This document shows, piece after piece, positions 9,683 to 23,629 of a stretch of 64,000 bases of DNA. The translations under genes and the position numbers were made by a program. The first letter of the stretch is position 1, and each line of letters opens with the position of its first letter. This DNA comes from Whitmania pigra (taxonomy: Eukaryota; Annelida; Clitellata; Hirudinida; Haemopidae). Location of the stretch: positions 1,985,001-2,049,000 of the forward strand of contig JAJTWR010000263.1 of assembly GCA_021613335.1 (NCBI GenBank), in the 5' to 3' direction. Under the pieces are notes generated by a model, which worked only from the letters and a program-made list of their open reading frames with translations, had not been told where the DNA came from and made no database searches.

Positions 9683-11085
9683 TTAATTAGCAGCAACTAA
9701 TTCGCGATCAAATAGCTGCCTAAGGTCTCTCTCCACCTGTCGAGCCACAGTACCCCTGGAATTAAGGAGGCTCTTAACGATGTTCACGAGGACATGAGAG
9801 CTGAGAAACCAGTCGAGTTTCTCGGCCATTTTGTCCAACAACTTGACTTCTTCGGAATGGATGAATTGGATGTCATAATTGACATCTTCGACCGTGTAAG
9901 TCATGTTCTGTTCGTTGGGGCTTCTCTTCCTGATCCAATGGTCGAGCAGGCAATCGAGATCGCGTGTCTTTATTTTGAGGAGACTGAATTCGTTGAGGAG
10001 CGGGTTCTTGTTGTACTCCTCCATCCTCCTCTCCAGGTCGATGACCTCATCCAGGTGTGGAAAGAAGTACTCGTTGATGCTCTTGCGCAGTTTTTTCATG
10101 TTCTCGAACAGGATGTCCTAATGACGATCATGGGGATAATGATGACGATAATGATGATGATGATGATGATGGCGACACATTACGTAATAAAATGATGAAA
10201 TAATGTGATGAGGATAATTATAATCGTGGCTCTGAGAGTGATGTTAACTAATGTTTGTAAGATGGTCGTACGTAATGATGACGTGTTGTTGTAGGAATGC
10301 TTGTCATGACGGATGCGATGATAGGATGTTTGTCAACTTCTAACAAAATACAAATGTCTCATTGAAGTGCTTAATTATTTCTGGCTATTATTATTATCTG
10401 CAATATTCCCACCATTTAGAAATATACTGGTGAGATCTCAAAATCTCACCAAGGTTTCCCTAAATAATTTATTTTTTAGGCTATGGCGATATTTTGTCAT
10501 TTTAAAATTTTCAAAAATAAATTTGGTTATAAAATGTGTTCTTTATTAAGTGATAAAATGTTAAAATGAAAACAAATACAAAAATGCATTTAAATATTGT
10601 TTGTGTTTTCATTTTAAAAAATCCAATTGAATCTAATTTTCCTAACCAGTTGCGAAAGTTCATCGGCTCCATCCTCCAATTCATCCTCAATGCTTTCCGC
10701 TTCATCTTCATCTTCTTCTAAACCACTTTCCATGGCGTCTGCTGGTATGGAAGCCTCGACTCCTGCAAATATCTTGTTCACCTGACAAAAAAAACAAAAT
10801 ATTAATGAAAGTATTGATTACATTTAATTAAAACAACTTGCATAACAACTACTAATTGTGATATTGAACGAATTAAATAAGACGTACAAAATGTTCTTTG
10901 AGTCGAATTACGTTGATTTCAACATAAGCAGCTGTGCCAATGAGGTAAAGGAAGGACTTGTCTTCATTTTCGTGGTTTCGTTCCCAATAACTGCACGAAG
11001 GATTCTTCTGAATCTCCTTGTAAAAGACTGGAATGCTCAGTCCAAACTCCAAGCAGAGGAGCATCAGGCAGAACTTTGAGAACAT
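9683..11085 (-). CDS. Secreted acidic helical protein, three exons, unrecognised
   Basis: Exon 1 is 10888-11085, exon 2 is 10647-10781, exon 3 is 9683-10117; all junctions are GT-AG and phase 0 and give a closed 255-residue protein. It begins with a signal-peptide-like MFSKFCLMLLCLEFGLS. After the likely cleavage site come a Tyr/Lys-rich domain (about 18-66), an acidic linker in exon 2 (EEDEDEAESIEDELEDGADE), and a helical, charged C-terminal domain of about 144 residues rich in Leu, Arg and Glu, with single Cys residues at LDCLL in exon 3 and PSCSY in exon 1. No family is recognised. The clean splicing, higher GC and signal peptide argue for a real secreted or lumenal protein. The gene structure is seen in the sequence; the destination is inferred. 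Confidence 0.7.
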
Positions 11086-13508
11086 CTTTGTTAGTCGCCT
11101 ATCTGGACACGTTAATATTACAATTTTTTTTATTCAATTCAACTTCAATTTAAATCAGATAAATCACTTAATATATTCTTTCGATTTTTATTTAATTTTA
11201 AATTTAATGTGAATATCCGCAAAATTTACAAACGATTTGTCGGCACCAAAGTTGAAAATGAAAATCCATTACCTAAGCTTGATGAGTTGATTCCTCTCAA
11301 ATTCTTGAAAGAATTGCACATCAACGGGGGATGTACTCTCGCGCTGTCAAGCGAAAAGAAGTAATTATCCTTGAAGTTGAGAGGCTGTTAGTGACAATCA
11401 CAACTGCCCTGTCTTTCCTTCGTGCACCGAAACAGGGTTTTATAGATGCAGGTGCACTGAATTTTGGAGGAATCATTAAGCGATGTTGGTGGTTTACGGC
11501 TCTGACGTTAGTGCAATTGTCTTCCCTGAATGATTTTAAATGGCATTGTCAACACCCCTGCCCCATTAAAATACAGGAAATACTAGTAAAGAGCTGCTTA
11601 ACAGGATCCCATCAGACATCGTTAGGTTTGAAGGAATGTGTGAAATTCCCTTTTTAAGAACTGCCTACCTCCAGATGCCCTCACTATTGACGTTTAAAGG
11701 TAATAATAACTTTTAAATATAATAATAAACTAGTAACTTTTAACTTGAAAATAGTCTGAGGTTAATTAGAGATGGGACAACTTGTTTCTACACGACAAAA
11801 GTGGCTAATTGAAGTTTTCAGAAGCAATTTGTTTGATGAAGAACAGAACATCACAGAAACATCCCGTTCGGTGCTTGCAACGTGGTTTGACGACATGTCT
11901 TCCCTTCGAATTGTTTCTCTCCTCCACAATTAGTCGATTCATCCATTTAGATTCAACTTAAGTGGACTAATAATCAGTAATATGCAACAGTAGCCAAATG
12001 GACATGCCTTGATGACAACGTAGCCCTAATTAATTAATGAATTGAATGTTATTGTTAGTAATAATGGTTTAGGATCTTCAATCGAAGGTAACTGCTTGTA
12101 TGGGAGTTTTTACAGACTTTTTGGCATTCTGCTTGTGACTCACAATTTAAAAGTACATTAACGTAATCATATGTTATTATTAATTATTTTTATTAATAGT
12201 TATTATTATTGTTGTTGCTTTTCGACCTATCATTGTAACAAAATGTGCAGCAATTGAGTCCTTGATGACATGATATTGCGTATCAATGAGTAAATATTTG
12301 CAATTTACAACCAAATATTTATTTTTGTGAACAACTTTCAAGTATTTCCTTCCCACGAAATTGCCCTCCCGAGTGCCATCCAGATATTCGAAGTGCACAG
12401 AATTCTAATCCGGATGGTAATTAAGCGATCATCCCCACGCAATAAGTCATAACAAGTCGCTATCAAACTCTTTCTGGTGCACTTCGCTGCTTATGAATCC
12501 GTCATCGAAGACTGCAAAGCGATGCGATATCAATTACAAAACCGTGGCCAGACGTTTCGCCATGAACGCAACCCACGATTCCCAAATTCCGAAGTATCGA
12601 CAATTGACGAATTATTAGAATCTACCTTTCGACAGATAATTTAACGAATTAGAATCTTGTGACGTCACCTCGTGTGGCTTCAAGCAGACTTACGAATGTG
12701 AACACCAGCATCGAAAGAGTTCCCAACGTGTGAAGACGAGACTGTTCATACTTCCTTGAGATCGTATGAGGACCACCCTGCCTACAAGTCACAAATCACT
12801 CATACCAGGTCACATCCTTCGTCCACATTTATTGAATATTTGAATCACTCATTTGAAAAACAATTCTAATTTAACAGAGAGCACAAGTAAACGCAAGAAA
12901 TTGCAATCAGTGATGTGAGTAAAATAAGGCACTCTTGAGAAACTGAGCCCCAAAAAACCACTCAGGACCCTTCATTCTCCGGCATCGAAATGCGAACAAG
13001 ATTGTCAAAAAAAAAGAGAAAATGTCCAAAAATATTTCATGTAAATTTCCACCTGACAAGGAAGCAATGATAAATGTTAAGTCTTTACAAATACTCTTTG
13101 TCATAACAAGTCATAACACAAATCTCTGAAATTTGCTCAAAATTGAATCAGCAAGTCTTATATCATGAACGTGTACAAAACAGACCAACTGCGTACTCGT
13201 AGCAAATAGCACAATTGATCCAATTCAATTAAAATTCTTCAAAACAAGGCAATCGAAACGACTCAAAGCGACACTATTCAATGACACGAGTCATTCTGAA
13301 TGACTACAAATCTAGCTCAGCTAAGATATGAAAGTGATTTCGTTGCAATTAAGTTGTGAAAATTCCTACGAGTCCTCGAACTCTTCTAGACGTCCTATAC
13401 CTTTCAGAAATAGAAAGAAATCTTTGAAAAAACGAACAAGCACCAAATGAAAACTTTAAGTCTCCCCAGAATGAAAGCAATTACAAACAATTAATTAAAT
13501 TAATCCAT
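11086..13508. other. Intergenic stretch between the secreted-protein gene and NNT
   Basis: AT-rich sequence with several open frames of 65-110 codons but no domain, signal or splice logic I can support. The plus-strand frame at 11331-11657 and a short frame near 11770-11935 could be remnants of an old element, but neither matches a family I know. The NNT 3' untranslated region should lie at the right edge, just below 13508. Confidence 0.45.
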
Positions 13509-16500
13509 TCAGACTGCCGCCCCTTCCTTGGCCTTCGCGAGGAGGGCGTCGCAAGTTTTCTTGGCATCGCCGAGGAGCATCCACGTGTTGTTCTTGAAGA
13601 ATATCGGGTTGTCCACGGCCGCGTAACCAACCCCAAGAGTTCTTTTCATGACGATCACCTTCGAGGATGAAAAGTTATTTATTCATTAATAAGAACATTA
13701 AACATTATTTATTTTCATTTAATTACATTAAAAATTATTTATCATTTATTAACAGCAACATGAATAACACTTTCATGGGATATTTAAATGTTCTCCACTG
13801 TTTGCAATTCATTCAAACATCTTGAAGGGTTAAAGAACAATCAGATAAGGATAATAGCATTTCACAAAAAGTAAATCTCCATGTAACTGAGAACAAATAT
13901 TGAAATGAATACCGTTAAAAATTAAACTTTTTGAGAATGAATACCATTTAATTTTGCATAACAATGAAATGTTTAATATTAACTACTGTTTGATTAACTT
14001 AAACATCAAAAACAAACTCTTCAACTTTATAAAATTATTTTAATTTGTCTTCAACAACATGATCGTCAAGAAGGTCGATCGAGCTTCAAACCTGTTTTGA
14101 CAACCAGACCCTAATGACCGGCATGCCCGCAATGATGGAGTTGGGATCCTCCTCGGCAGCGGAGTTGACGGTGTCGTTGGCACCGATGACGAGCGTCAGG
14201 TCGACGTCGTTGATCTCCGGGTTCACTTCGTCCATCTCGTGCACGATGTCGTAAGGAACTCCTGCTTCGGCCAACAAAACGTTCAACTGTCCTGGCATTC
14301 TGCCTGTGAATGCATTTTAACGCGTGTTAGCAATTACTGACTAATTGATAAATGTTATTACATTGGATTAATTTTATTGCTGTTGTTAATTATTATGATT
14401 ATGATTACTGTTATGTATCAATACACAGATATACAAACACAAACCAACCTTAATCAAACTTAATCAAATGGAGCATTAATAACATTAATTTACAACACTG
14501 TGATCCTAAGACTACCAAATGCTTTAGTTTTGTTGTGTTGTATTGTTGATTACGGAATGAAAGTTGAAAATACAACGTGCCATCTTACCGGCAACAGGGT
14601 GGATACCAAACTTCACCGTCTTTCCCTTTGACCTCAGAAATTGGACGAGTTCAGCAATCGGGTACTGAGCTTTGGCGACGCAGAGTCCGTACCCGGGCAC
14701 GATGAGGATGTTGTTTGCCTCGTTGATCATGTCGACGGTCTCGTTGATTTTGATTTCCTTGTGGATGCCCTCGATCTTCATGGCTTTACCACCTGCATAC
14801 GACGAGGTTCCGTAGCCCCCGAGAATCACATTGGGTAGGGACCTGTTCATGGCCTAAGAATGATTGTTCAAATAATAAAACTGTCTATTTCTTGACAAAT
14901 GAATTAGATTTATTATCAAATGAATTAGATAAATTATCAAATGAACTTGAGTAAGTGTCAAAGAATAAATACAATCAAATAAATCAATAGCAACATTAAT
15001 AAATGCAATATTATTATTGCATTATTCATAACATGTTCATTATTCCTTACCTAAAATTAATTTAAAAAAATCAATAACAATCGTTTCAACCTGGCACACT
15101 TTTGAAGGAAACTCTTTAAAAGCAAACCTTGCACATGATGTAAGAGAGAATGGCTCCAGAAGATCCTATGAGTGCACCCACGACGGTCATCAAGTTGTTG
15201 TCCAACATGAAACCCTCTGCGCACAGGGCCCAACCGGAGTAGCTGTTCAGAACGGTGATAACGACGGGCATGTCGGCACCTGAAACATTTGGTTCGTTCC
15301 TCACTCGCGAGAGTTTGAACATCACGACATGACGACAAACTAAATACTAGGATAATTTACGATTTTTAAATCAACTCATTATACGAAGCCAGAAATATTT
15401 TGAACTCAAAATTAACAACTCGAAATGCTAAAGCAATTATTATTCAGGAATTATAATTCAGTCATGCAATAGAATGGAAACATAAAAACTGTTTTCGAGA
15501 ACCTCCGATGGCCATGGTGAGGGTGACCCCCATGACGGAGGAGAGGGCGCTGGTCGTGCCAAGCGTGTACAGCCCGAGGTCCAAGTCGTTGGACATCATG
15601 AAGCCCCCCATGGCTCCCACGTTGGCGAGTGCAAGTCCTGCGTTGAGGACATGACGACCAGGCAGGAGGAGAGGAGAGGAATTTAAGAGTCCTGATTTCA
15701 AATTAGATATTTCTCAAAACATCTTAAATATTCGATTGTTCAAAAACTATGTTAAATAAAAATGTAATTATACTTAATAATCTTTACATATGACGACAAT
15801 TTCCTTACAATATCTTATATGCCCTGTGTTTGTTCAATCCACACATACATGGAAATTGACTTCAGTTAACTAACTTTTAGACGATCGTATCGAAAAAACT
15901 TACAAGTTTAGTCAAATGCAGTAAAAATGCAATTCATCTCCTTTGAATAAAATTTTCAAATCTTATGTCAAACCTTGGAGTTTTCCAAAAGCCACGAGAG
16001 ACCCGGTGAACGTGACACCCCCGATGTAAGTACCCAGGAAAAGGGCCGCTTTGGTGACGTTCGCAGCAGGATCCGTGTCGAAGTGCGGTTGTTCTGCCAT
16101 GAAGTTTGCCAGGCAGGTGATGACTGCAGCAGCACCAACCAAACTGTGGAACAAGGCAACCATCTGCGGCAGATCGGTCACCTCCATCCTCTTTGCCATC
16201 ACAGTTCCTATCAGGGCTCCTGGTCAACAAGAAAAAATTTTTTACAACTGTTTTAAACAGAATATAAATGTATCAAGAGCCCTTATTGGAGTTTTAATGC
16301 AAAAGAACACATTGACAAATTAACCAGTAAAATAAAAGCTATTGATAAAACTAAATTAAATTCATGAAAGCTTCGAATGATTGTAAAACCTGAGCCCATG
16401 CAGGCAATCATTTGAGCGAGAACTTCGTGAGTCGGTTTGAGGTGACCGAGAGTGGCAGCCAAACCGGACGAAACTCCGATCATTCCGAGCACGTTTCCAA

Positions 16501-19500
16501 TCCTGGCCGTTTTCTGGGACGACAACCCACTCAGGGCCCCCACGCAGCAAAGAGAGGCAGCAAAGTATGTCATCTGATGAATGTCGGGGTAGTTGCCCTG
16601 AGCAGCTAGACCATATCCACCGACGAGCGAAACGGCAGGAATCAAATACAGGTACTTGTGCTCAGGTGGATCCTCTGATAATATTTACAAAGGAATTAAA
16701 TAAATTCACAATCATTTTCATCGTGGTTTATAAATTATATGTTATTATATGGTTGGGTATTGAGTAAGAAATCTGCCATTTAAGTGACATTTGAAACCTG
16801 GTCTCTTGAACATGTCCAGCATCCTCTGAGTGACGAGGAAACCGCCGCCGATGTTGATGCAAGATATGAAGGCCGCGGTGGCTGCGAGACCCTCGGTGAC
16901 GTTGGTGGGGTAGTACCCGCCCCCCATCAACAGCATGCCACCTACGGCCGTGATGCCCGATATGGCGTTGGTGACCGACATCAGAGGAGAGTGCAGGGAT
17001 GGTGTCACACCCCACACGGTGTGGTAACCTGGAGGATTCATTTCGGAAAAGCATTTATAGCAGGCTTTTATGAGTCTTTGTTGGACGAATGTTTTAGCGG
17101 CATGGTTTTAGTTATCATAATTTATGTTTCGATTTAACTTTTGGAGTTTTGTTTGGGAACATCTTGTTTATTTTTAGTGGATTCTTTGTTCTGTGCCATT
17201 GTGTTAGGTGTGAGTGCTGTTTTGTATGTTCTTATTACAAACATTTGTTCTACTTGTTTTAAGCAATGGTTGCAGTTTGCTGCTGATTAATAATAATGAT
17301 AATGGTGATAACATCAATAATAATAAAAACAACTACAATAAGATATGAAAATTAAATGAAATTCATTATCATAATTTATTTTCATCCTTCACACAATTAG
17401 CCTCAATTCCTAAGAATTCTTCTTCAAAAGGAAGCAAATAAAAAGTAAAAAACAAGGATTTAATAAAGAAGTACTATTTAATTTTACAAGGATTACAGCT
17501 TAATTTTACAAAGATTACTCTTTTAACTTTACAAAGATTACATTCTAATTATAGAAAGATTACCAACCAACAATTCCTGCCAAACCAAACGTGGTCACCA
17601 TGGTTGTGAAAGCACTATTCGGAGATGCAAGACCAAGACCTAGATTAAATGACAAATTTAATTAGGTGTTAAATAATAACAATAATAATGATAATAATAA
17701 TTGAATAATTTATTATTTTAAAATTATTACTTAATTAAATCGAATCACACGGCTCACGCACTCACCTAATATTCCTCCCAAACCAGTCGTGTACATGAAA
17801 GCTTCCTTCAACGTGGCTCTGAAGTAATCTGGTTGCACTTCCTCCTTTTTGACGCTCGGTTTTACAGAAGAAGGCGGTGGTGATGGATCGGTGATTTTTG
17901 GTGGAGGCCACAGAAGTTGACCCTGCAGATTGAGGTATGCAAAAGTGCTGAATGCGACTCAATCGACTTAATCGACTTATTCGTGGACAAACAACTCAAA
18001 ATCACCTCGTGCGTCACGATGGATCCCCTCACTACGTCATCCTTCAAGTCGACAAAGTAGTGGTCCTTCTCGCCTAAAAAATTAGATTTAAAAAATTGCT
18101 TTTTACAAAATATTATTCCATAATTTTGTCGTCCGAATTTAAATCCAAATCACGGATGTTCAACGGCCGTCTCGAGAGTCCACGCATACCGAAGGAAAGA
18201 AGAAGTTTCGAGATGTTGTTGGCATAGAGGGTGCTCGATTGCGTGGGAAGCCTGCTGGGTAGGTCGGTGTAGCCGATGTGAGTCACCCCGTTGTGGACGT
18301 ACAACTCCCCGGGTTTTATGGTTTCGATGTTTCCTCCCGCCTCTGCCGCAAGATCGACCACCACGGAACCGGGCTTCATGGAATCGATCATGGCCTGAAA
18401 GAAACGTTCGTGTCGAAAGTCAACGTGGACCGAAAATGGACGAAAGCTCGGCATTACTCACCTTGGTGATGAGAGTTGGAGCCTTCTTGCCAGGTATGAG
18501 AGCAGTGGTGATGATGATGTCGACCTCTTTGGCCTGCTTGGCAAACAAAGCCATCTCTGCCTCGATGAACTCCTTCGACATTTCCTTGGCATAACCGCCC
18601 CCTCCTTCTCCGGATTCCTGTTTGATTGTGATTGTTATTATGCCTAATCATTGTGATTATGTTAATTATCGTGATTATGTTAATTATTATGATTATGTCA
18701 AACATTAAGATTACATTAAACAGCACGATTATGTTGGACCAACACAATGATTACGTTTGTTCTTGCATTTACATTTTAAAATAGAATAAACTCGTTAATT
18801 AATTATTATTACTAATCCGTTAAGTGTTGCTTTTAGTAATGATTACAATCCTTAAATATTATATTTTCTACTCATACATACAGCTTAACAAAATCTGAAA
18901 ATCTGGAGACAGAACAACCAACATATGGAAAATGATAAAAGATTGGTAACAAGATAATTAGATGTCACCATTATTGTGATTGATACGTCATTAACAACCG
19001 TCATTAACCAGGATGCAACAATTACGATCACCAGTACTTGTGAAACTGACTCACCTTTACGTGGACTTCGAGAAACTCTGCTCCCATCGATTTCACTTGC
19101 TCCCCCACGGCTTCCCTCGTGTCGAACGCCCTGACCACGGCTCCCAAGTTCTTGGCCGTCCCTATGGCGGACAACCCCGCCACGCCCCCTCCGATCACGA
19201 GAACCTTTGCTGGAGGCACTTTTCCTGCTGCTGTTATCTGGCCTTAAAAATGAAAATGTTTAATATCAGATAGCAAATGATGCTTAATTTCCTCATCACG
19301 AATTGTGAAATGGATGTTAAATAAACATATCAACTTCACATAAACAATAGCAAGCTAGACTTTAGAAGTTCCATGCATTTGAATGAACTGTGATAAAAAA
19401 AATCACATGAATTGTAGAACCTCAACAAAAATCATGTAAACACAAATTTTAGAACTAAGTCAACCTGTGAAAAATCTCCCAAAATGATTGGCTGAGAGCA

Positions 19501-20110
19501 AAACTGCTTTGTAGCCAGCAATGTTTGCCATGGAACTCAGAGCATCAAAAACTTGAGCTCTACTGATTCTTGGGACGCAATCCATGGCAAATGTGGTGAC
19601 ATTTTTTTTCACCAGCAAATCGACCAAATCTTTGTTCTGAGCCGGATAAAGGAAACTAACGAGAGTCGATCCCGACGCTATTTTATTGGCCTCCTCGGTC
19701 GTGGGCGCTCGTACTTTTAGCACGAGATTCGACCCGTAAATTTCATCGAGGGTGGACTTCGTAACGACTTTTGCTCCTGCCGATTCATAATCCTTGTTTC
19801 CAAAACTTGCTTCGGCACCGCAACTCTCCTCCACCTTGACGTTGAAGCCCTTTTTCGTTAAAGTTTGCACTGCAGCGGGAGAAAGGGCGACTCGTCTTTC
19901 GTTCGGGAAGGTTTCCTTGGGAACTCCGATCGTCAATTTCGAATAAGGAATTCCTCTGACCGGAGCGGCTGCAGCTTCTTTTTTGGTTGCGGACTCCTGA
20001 TACAGACAACTCGAGTTCTTTATGTTCCTTGAAACAACTACCACACATTTTCTGGTCCTGCTTCCAAGGTTATCAATCAAAACAGAAGCTGCTTTCTGGA
20101 TTCGAAACAT
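13509..20110 (-). CDS. NNT: Mitochondrial proton-translocating NAD(P) transhydrogenase
   Basis: NNT sits in the inner mitochondrial membrane and uses the proton gradient to reduce NADP+ with NADH, supplying NADPH for antioxidant systems. About 15 exons were read. Exon 1 (19465-20110) has a basic targeting leader ([11 protein letters not shown]...) and the start of domain I. Next come the NAD-binding [14 protein letters not shown] segment (about 19065-19240), the [13 protein letters not shown] exon (about 18462-18612), the [10 protein letters not shown] exon (about 18130-18395), and linker exons (about 17760-18075). The membrane domain II spans 15120-17640 ([48 protein letters not shown]). The NADP-binding domain III covers 13509-14855 ([58 protein letters not shown]). 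All three domains are in the animal order on one chain, with no stop or frameshift, so it looks functional. Confidence 0.96.
18620..18715. repeat. Degenerate GATTATGTTAATTAT repeat in an NNT intron
   Basis: Several imperfect copies of gattatgttaattat/c follow each other in the intron. It is a simple AT-rich repeat without coding content. Confidence 0.6.
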
Positions 20111-20114
20111 CCTT

Positions 20115-22610
20115 GTCAATTCAGCCTTAGTTTCTCCCCAGGGCTACAATCTGTAACCAAAACATAAATCAACGTTAAAAGTCTGTCGCTAATCCCATAA
20201 TTCCAATATACCGTAATGCCATAAATTACATATAAAAAATAAAACATCTAAGGTGCGAAAAAACTCGACTAGTATGCCCTTGAAAGTTCACCCTCAGTCG
20301 GTACTACGTGATGACGTTTAATATTAGAAACGAAAGTTGACATACGATGGAAATACTATAATGTAACAATAAAGTTTGCGAAGGATTTATTAGCAGACAG
20401 CAAATCCCCGCATATCTCCTCACATCGAACTCAGACCAACCTAAGCTCCTGCACCCTGGCTCCTTGAAGGCAAAAACTCGATGCAAACAGCTTTATGTAT
20501 TTCAACTGACATCCGTTGACATGATTTCTTCATAAAATCTACGTTAATATTTTTAAGTTAATGTATATTATTTACTCCCGATTTAATTGTTTTTCCATCT
20601 TAGCAATAAAAATTGTGCTTAACGAACTTGACTTTCAGAAAGATGAGTCCATTAACTGTTTAACATTTATGTAAACAGTATATGATTTACTATTATTTTT
20701 TTTACAAACATGTGACTGCAAAATAAAAGCAACATGTGACATGAAAAAATATGTACACTGCAAAAAATCTGCAGCCGTTCACAAGTCGTTCCGATAGTCT
20801 TTTTCATACGAAATGTGCTTAAGCTAAAGAAAATTACAGAAGGAAAGCCAAATAACTCGGCGCAGACATTTTAAAATGAAAGCGGTTCTTAAATTTATAT
20901 TCAGTCGTTTCAAACATGAAATGTGTGCATGAGTCCAGTGCGCTTCTAAAGCATTTCTCCGACTTAAATCATTATCGTTTCGTTAATTAATGTTTTGTTC
21001 TCATTTCATAATTTATCGCCATATTTTTGTAAGTTTCGTCAAAATAAGTATTTAATAACTTGGATTTGATGAGCCTCAATTCAAAAATATATTAGGACAT
21101 GTTTTAAAATAACCTGAACATGAGATATTTGCATCACAAACAGCATTTGATGATCAATTACCTACATTAACATGACCTTTGTAACCCACTGAAACTGATT
21201 GCAATCCCAAATGACATTTAAGTGTTTCGTCGATGTCTGCTGGCTGGTAATAATATAATATTATCGCCACTTAATATCCTTATCATTTATCGTTAATCTT
21301 CAAACGCGTTATATGTAAGTTAAACCGTGTTAAATATATGTAAGTTTAGGCAAAAATTCAAATATAATTCAGGAAGTTTAATTCCTTAAATAAAACTAAC
21401 TTTTCCATAGAAAAATAATGCAGCTTATAGTAAAAATTGTGTTGATGCCTGATTTTACTGAGTTAAACTTGATCGAATTTGAATTAATTCTGAAGCAAAC
21501 ATTAAATAATTATCTTCATGTGCTCATAGGTTTATGGTAGGCCACTATTAGGCAAATATAAATTATTTAATTAATGTGACTTAAATAGTTAATTAAAAAA
21601 TTAATAAATAGCAATAATTAACGTAAATAGTTAATTAATTAGCGCTTGATGTGAATTATTAATTCACGAGATCATCCTGCCTAGAGCATCACAAACTGAA
21701 ATTTTATTTTGTACAAAACAACGGTGAATACTCAGACTGATTATCATAGTTATTCGCAGTTACCACATTAATTATTAATTGTATTAATTAGTTCGAAATT
21801 TAAATTATTTGTTGTCATGATAAAAAATTAAACCTAACAAATTTTCAATTTGAGCTACTTAAACTTGGCAGATAAAGCTGCTCTTGTTGGAAATGGTATT
21901 TTATCCATAAACCCTAGCCAACATTTGCATAGTTAATTAATTAACACAAGAATTACAAAATCTGTATAAACATCAAATTTCCGTGACGCTTTGACTGATA
22001 CGACATATATATAAAGTCAATATAATGACTATAGCCTTACTAATGCTGGTTAATGTTCATTATTACTGAGTATATAGAGTTCAAATGAATTGAATTTATA
22101 GGGTTTTCTTTCTTATTTAAATTAAAGTTGTAGTTACCTTGAACTTTTGAATAAACCAATAAAGATATGATATTGATGTGGGAATGCAGACATGAGGACA
22201 TTTATTCATTAACAGCAATCGGCCAGTTTGTGACCCACATGCTACACAAATCCCTGAACACAAAACCCTTTGGTCACACTTCTTGAGGATCAACCATTTG
22301 CCCCGTTGATCATGATAAATACTTTAATTTAACCTGGTCTATTAATGATATAATACTTAATATTTTTGGTAGTGAGTTAATGCAGGAAAATTTCTGTATT
22401 TTTTGGGTGCGAGGTTTTTTGTTACGCTAATAGATTTGCTTTTTGGAATTGTTACTATTTTAAAATACTCGAATTAAGTTTAAAATAAGCAGAATGTGAA
22501 GGTTAGAAACTACATTACATTGAAAGCTATAAGTTGTGATGGGTTTAGTGCTATTATTCAAATAATAACCGCTATTAAAAAATATTTTAGCTCTTTACTG
22601 CCTCGAGCCT
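20115..22610. other. NNT upstream region and gene-free stretch
   Basis: The first few hundred bases above 20110 should hold the NNT promoter and 5' untranslated region; no TATA box could be placed with confidence. The rest is about 70% AT with no coding exon, RNA gene or recognisable element. Confidence 0.5.
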
Positions 22611-22612
22611 AA

Positions 22613-23170
22613 GACATAACATAACATAACATAACATAACAATTATTTATAGTGGTTAAGAAGACCTGGATCTGTGTAATAACCACTCTTTTTAGTCCTA
22701 ATATCCGAATTTACTTAAGTAAATTTTGAATTTATCTATTGTGTCAGCATGGATGGTTTCCTTATCTAGTTTATTCCATAAGGAAACCACCCTTGAACTG
22801 AAATAATTGTTTTTCAAGTTTCCCGAAGCCTTCCTGTATAATTTACAATCGTGCCCTCTAGTAGAAACACTTTTTGTGGCTTCGAAAAACTGTTCAGGCA
22901 AAAGGCCTTCCCTTCCCGATAAAATTTTGAATGCCTCGATGAGGTCCCCTCTATTTCTTCTCTTTTCCAGAGTCGTCAATTTACATCTATTTAATCTTTC
23001 CTCGTAACTAAGCTTTCCAAAACCATCTATCATCCTGGTTGCCCTTCTTTGTACTCTTTCCAACATCTCTACATCCTTCCTCAAATGAGGGTTCCATACT
23101 TGCACACAGTACTCAAGGTGTGGCCTTACTAATGCCTTATACAATCTCAGTATCACTAGACACAACTCTC
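22613..23170 (-). mobile_element. 5'-truncated LINE (CR1/jockey-like) with a 5-bp repeat tail
   Basis: The minus strand carries the last 155 codons of a non-LTR retrotransposon ORF2 (22698-23165). The thumb and C-terminal block reads LYKALVRPHLEYCVQVWNP, then LERVQRRATRMI, LTTLEKRRNRGDLI and NYFSSRVVSLWN, all hallmarks of CR1, jockey and related LINEs. It closes with a stop and then a short 3' end, finishing in about five copies of TTATG (ataac on the plus strand, 22613-22640), which acts like the short tandem-repeat tail of CR1-type elements. Everything upstream (endonuclease and RT catalytic domain) is missing, as expected from incomplete target-primed reverse transcription. The surviving frame is intact, which suggests a rather recent insertion. 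Confidence 0.85.
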
Positions 23171-23629
23171 TGTGAGATTGACGACTTGCTGTACCAAAGT
23201 GAAAGCAAACCAGTTGAAAATACTTCGAGTAAGCACTGTTTAAATAGAAATTAAAACTAAATTATTACATAACTAATAACATAAGTTACTACATGAGTAG
23301 TCTACATGTCTCGCGGACATGCCAGAAATTGAATTCGTTATTATTTATAAACAAAACTTTAATAATAATTTAGCATGCTAAGAAGAAACAGATTTTAAAA
23401 CGAATAATTGTCTGATGAATTATTTTGTGATCTACAGAAACACTGTGAGTTGTATAATCTTAAGTCTCAAAATACTATCACAATATTTAAATAACATAAA
23501 ATTAAAATAATACTTTATCTCATTTAAACACGGGCAATTACAATCGTTTATGTTCAGGTACCAGATTCACCTGTAATGGCTCAAACCTTAGATGCAACTT
23601 ACATCCAGCTCATTGAGCACTCATCGATA

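Noticed and set aside
11331..11657. 108-codon plus-strand frame
   Set aside because: No start context, homology or splice logic; at best a relic of an old element.
16362..17137. Several open frames on both strands across NNT exons
   Set aside because: They are shadows of the conserved NNT membrane-domain exons.
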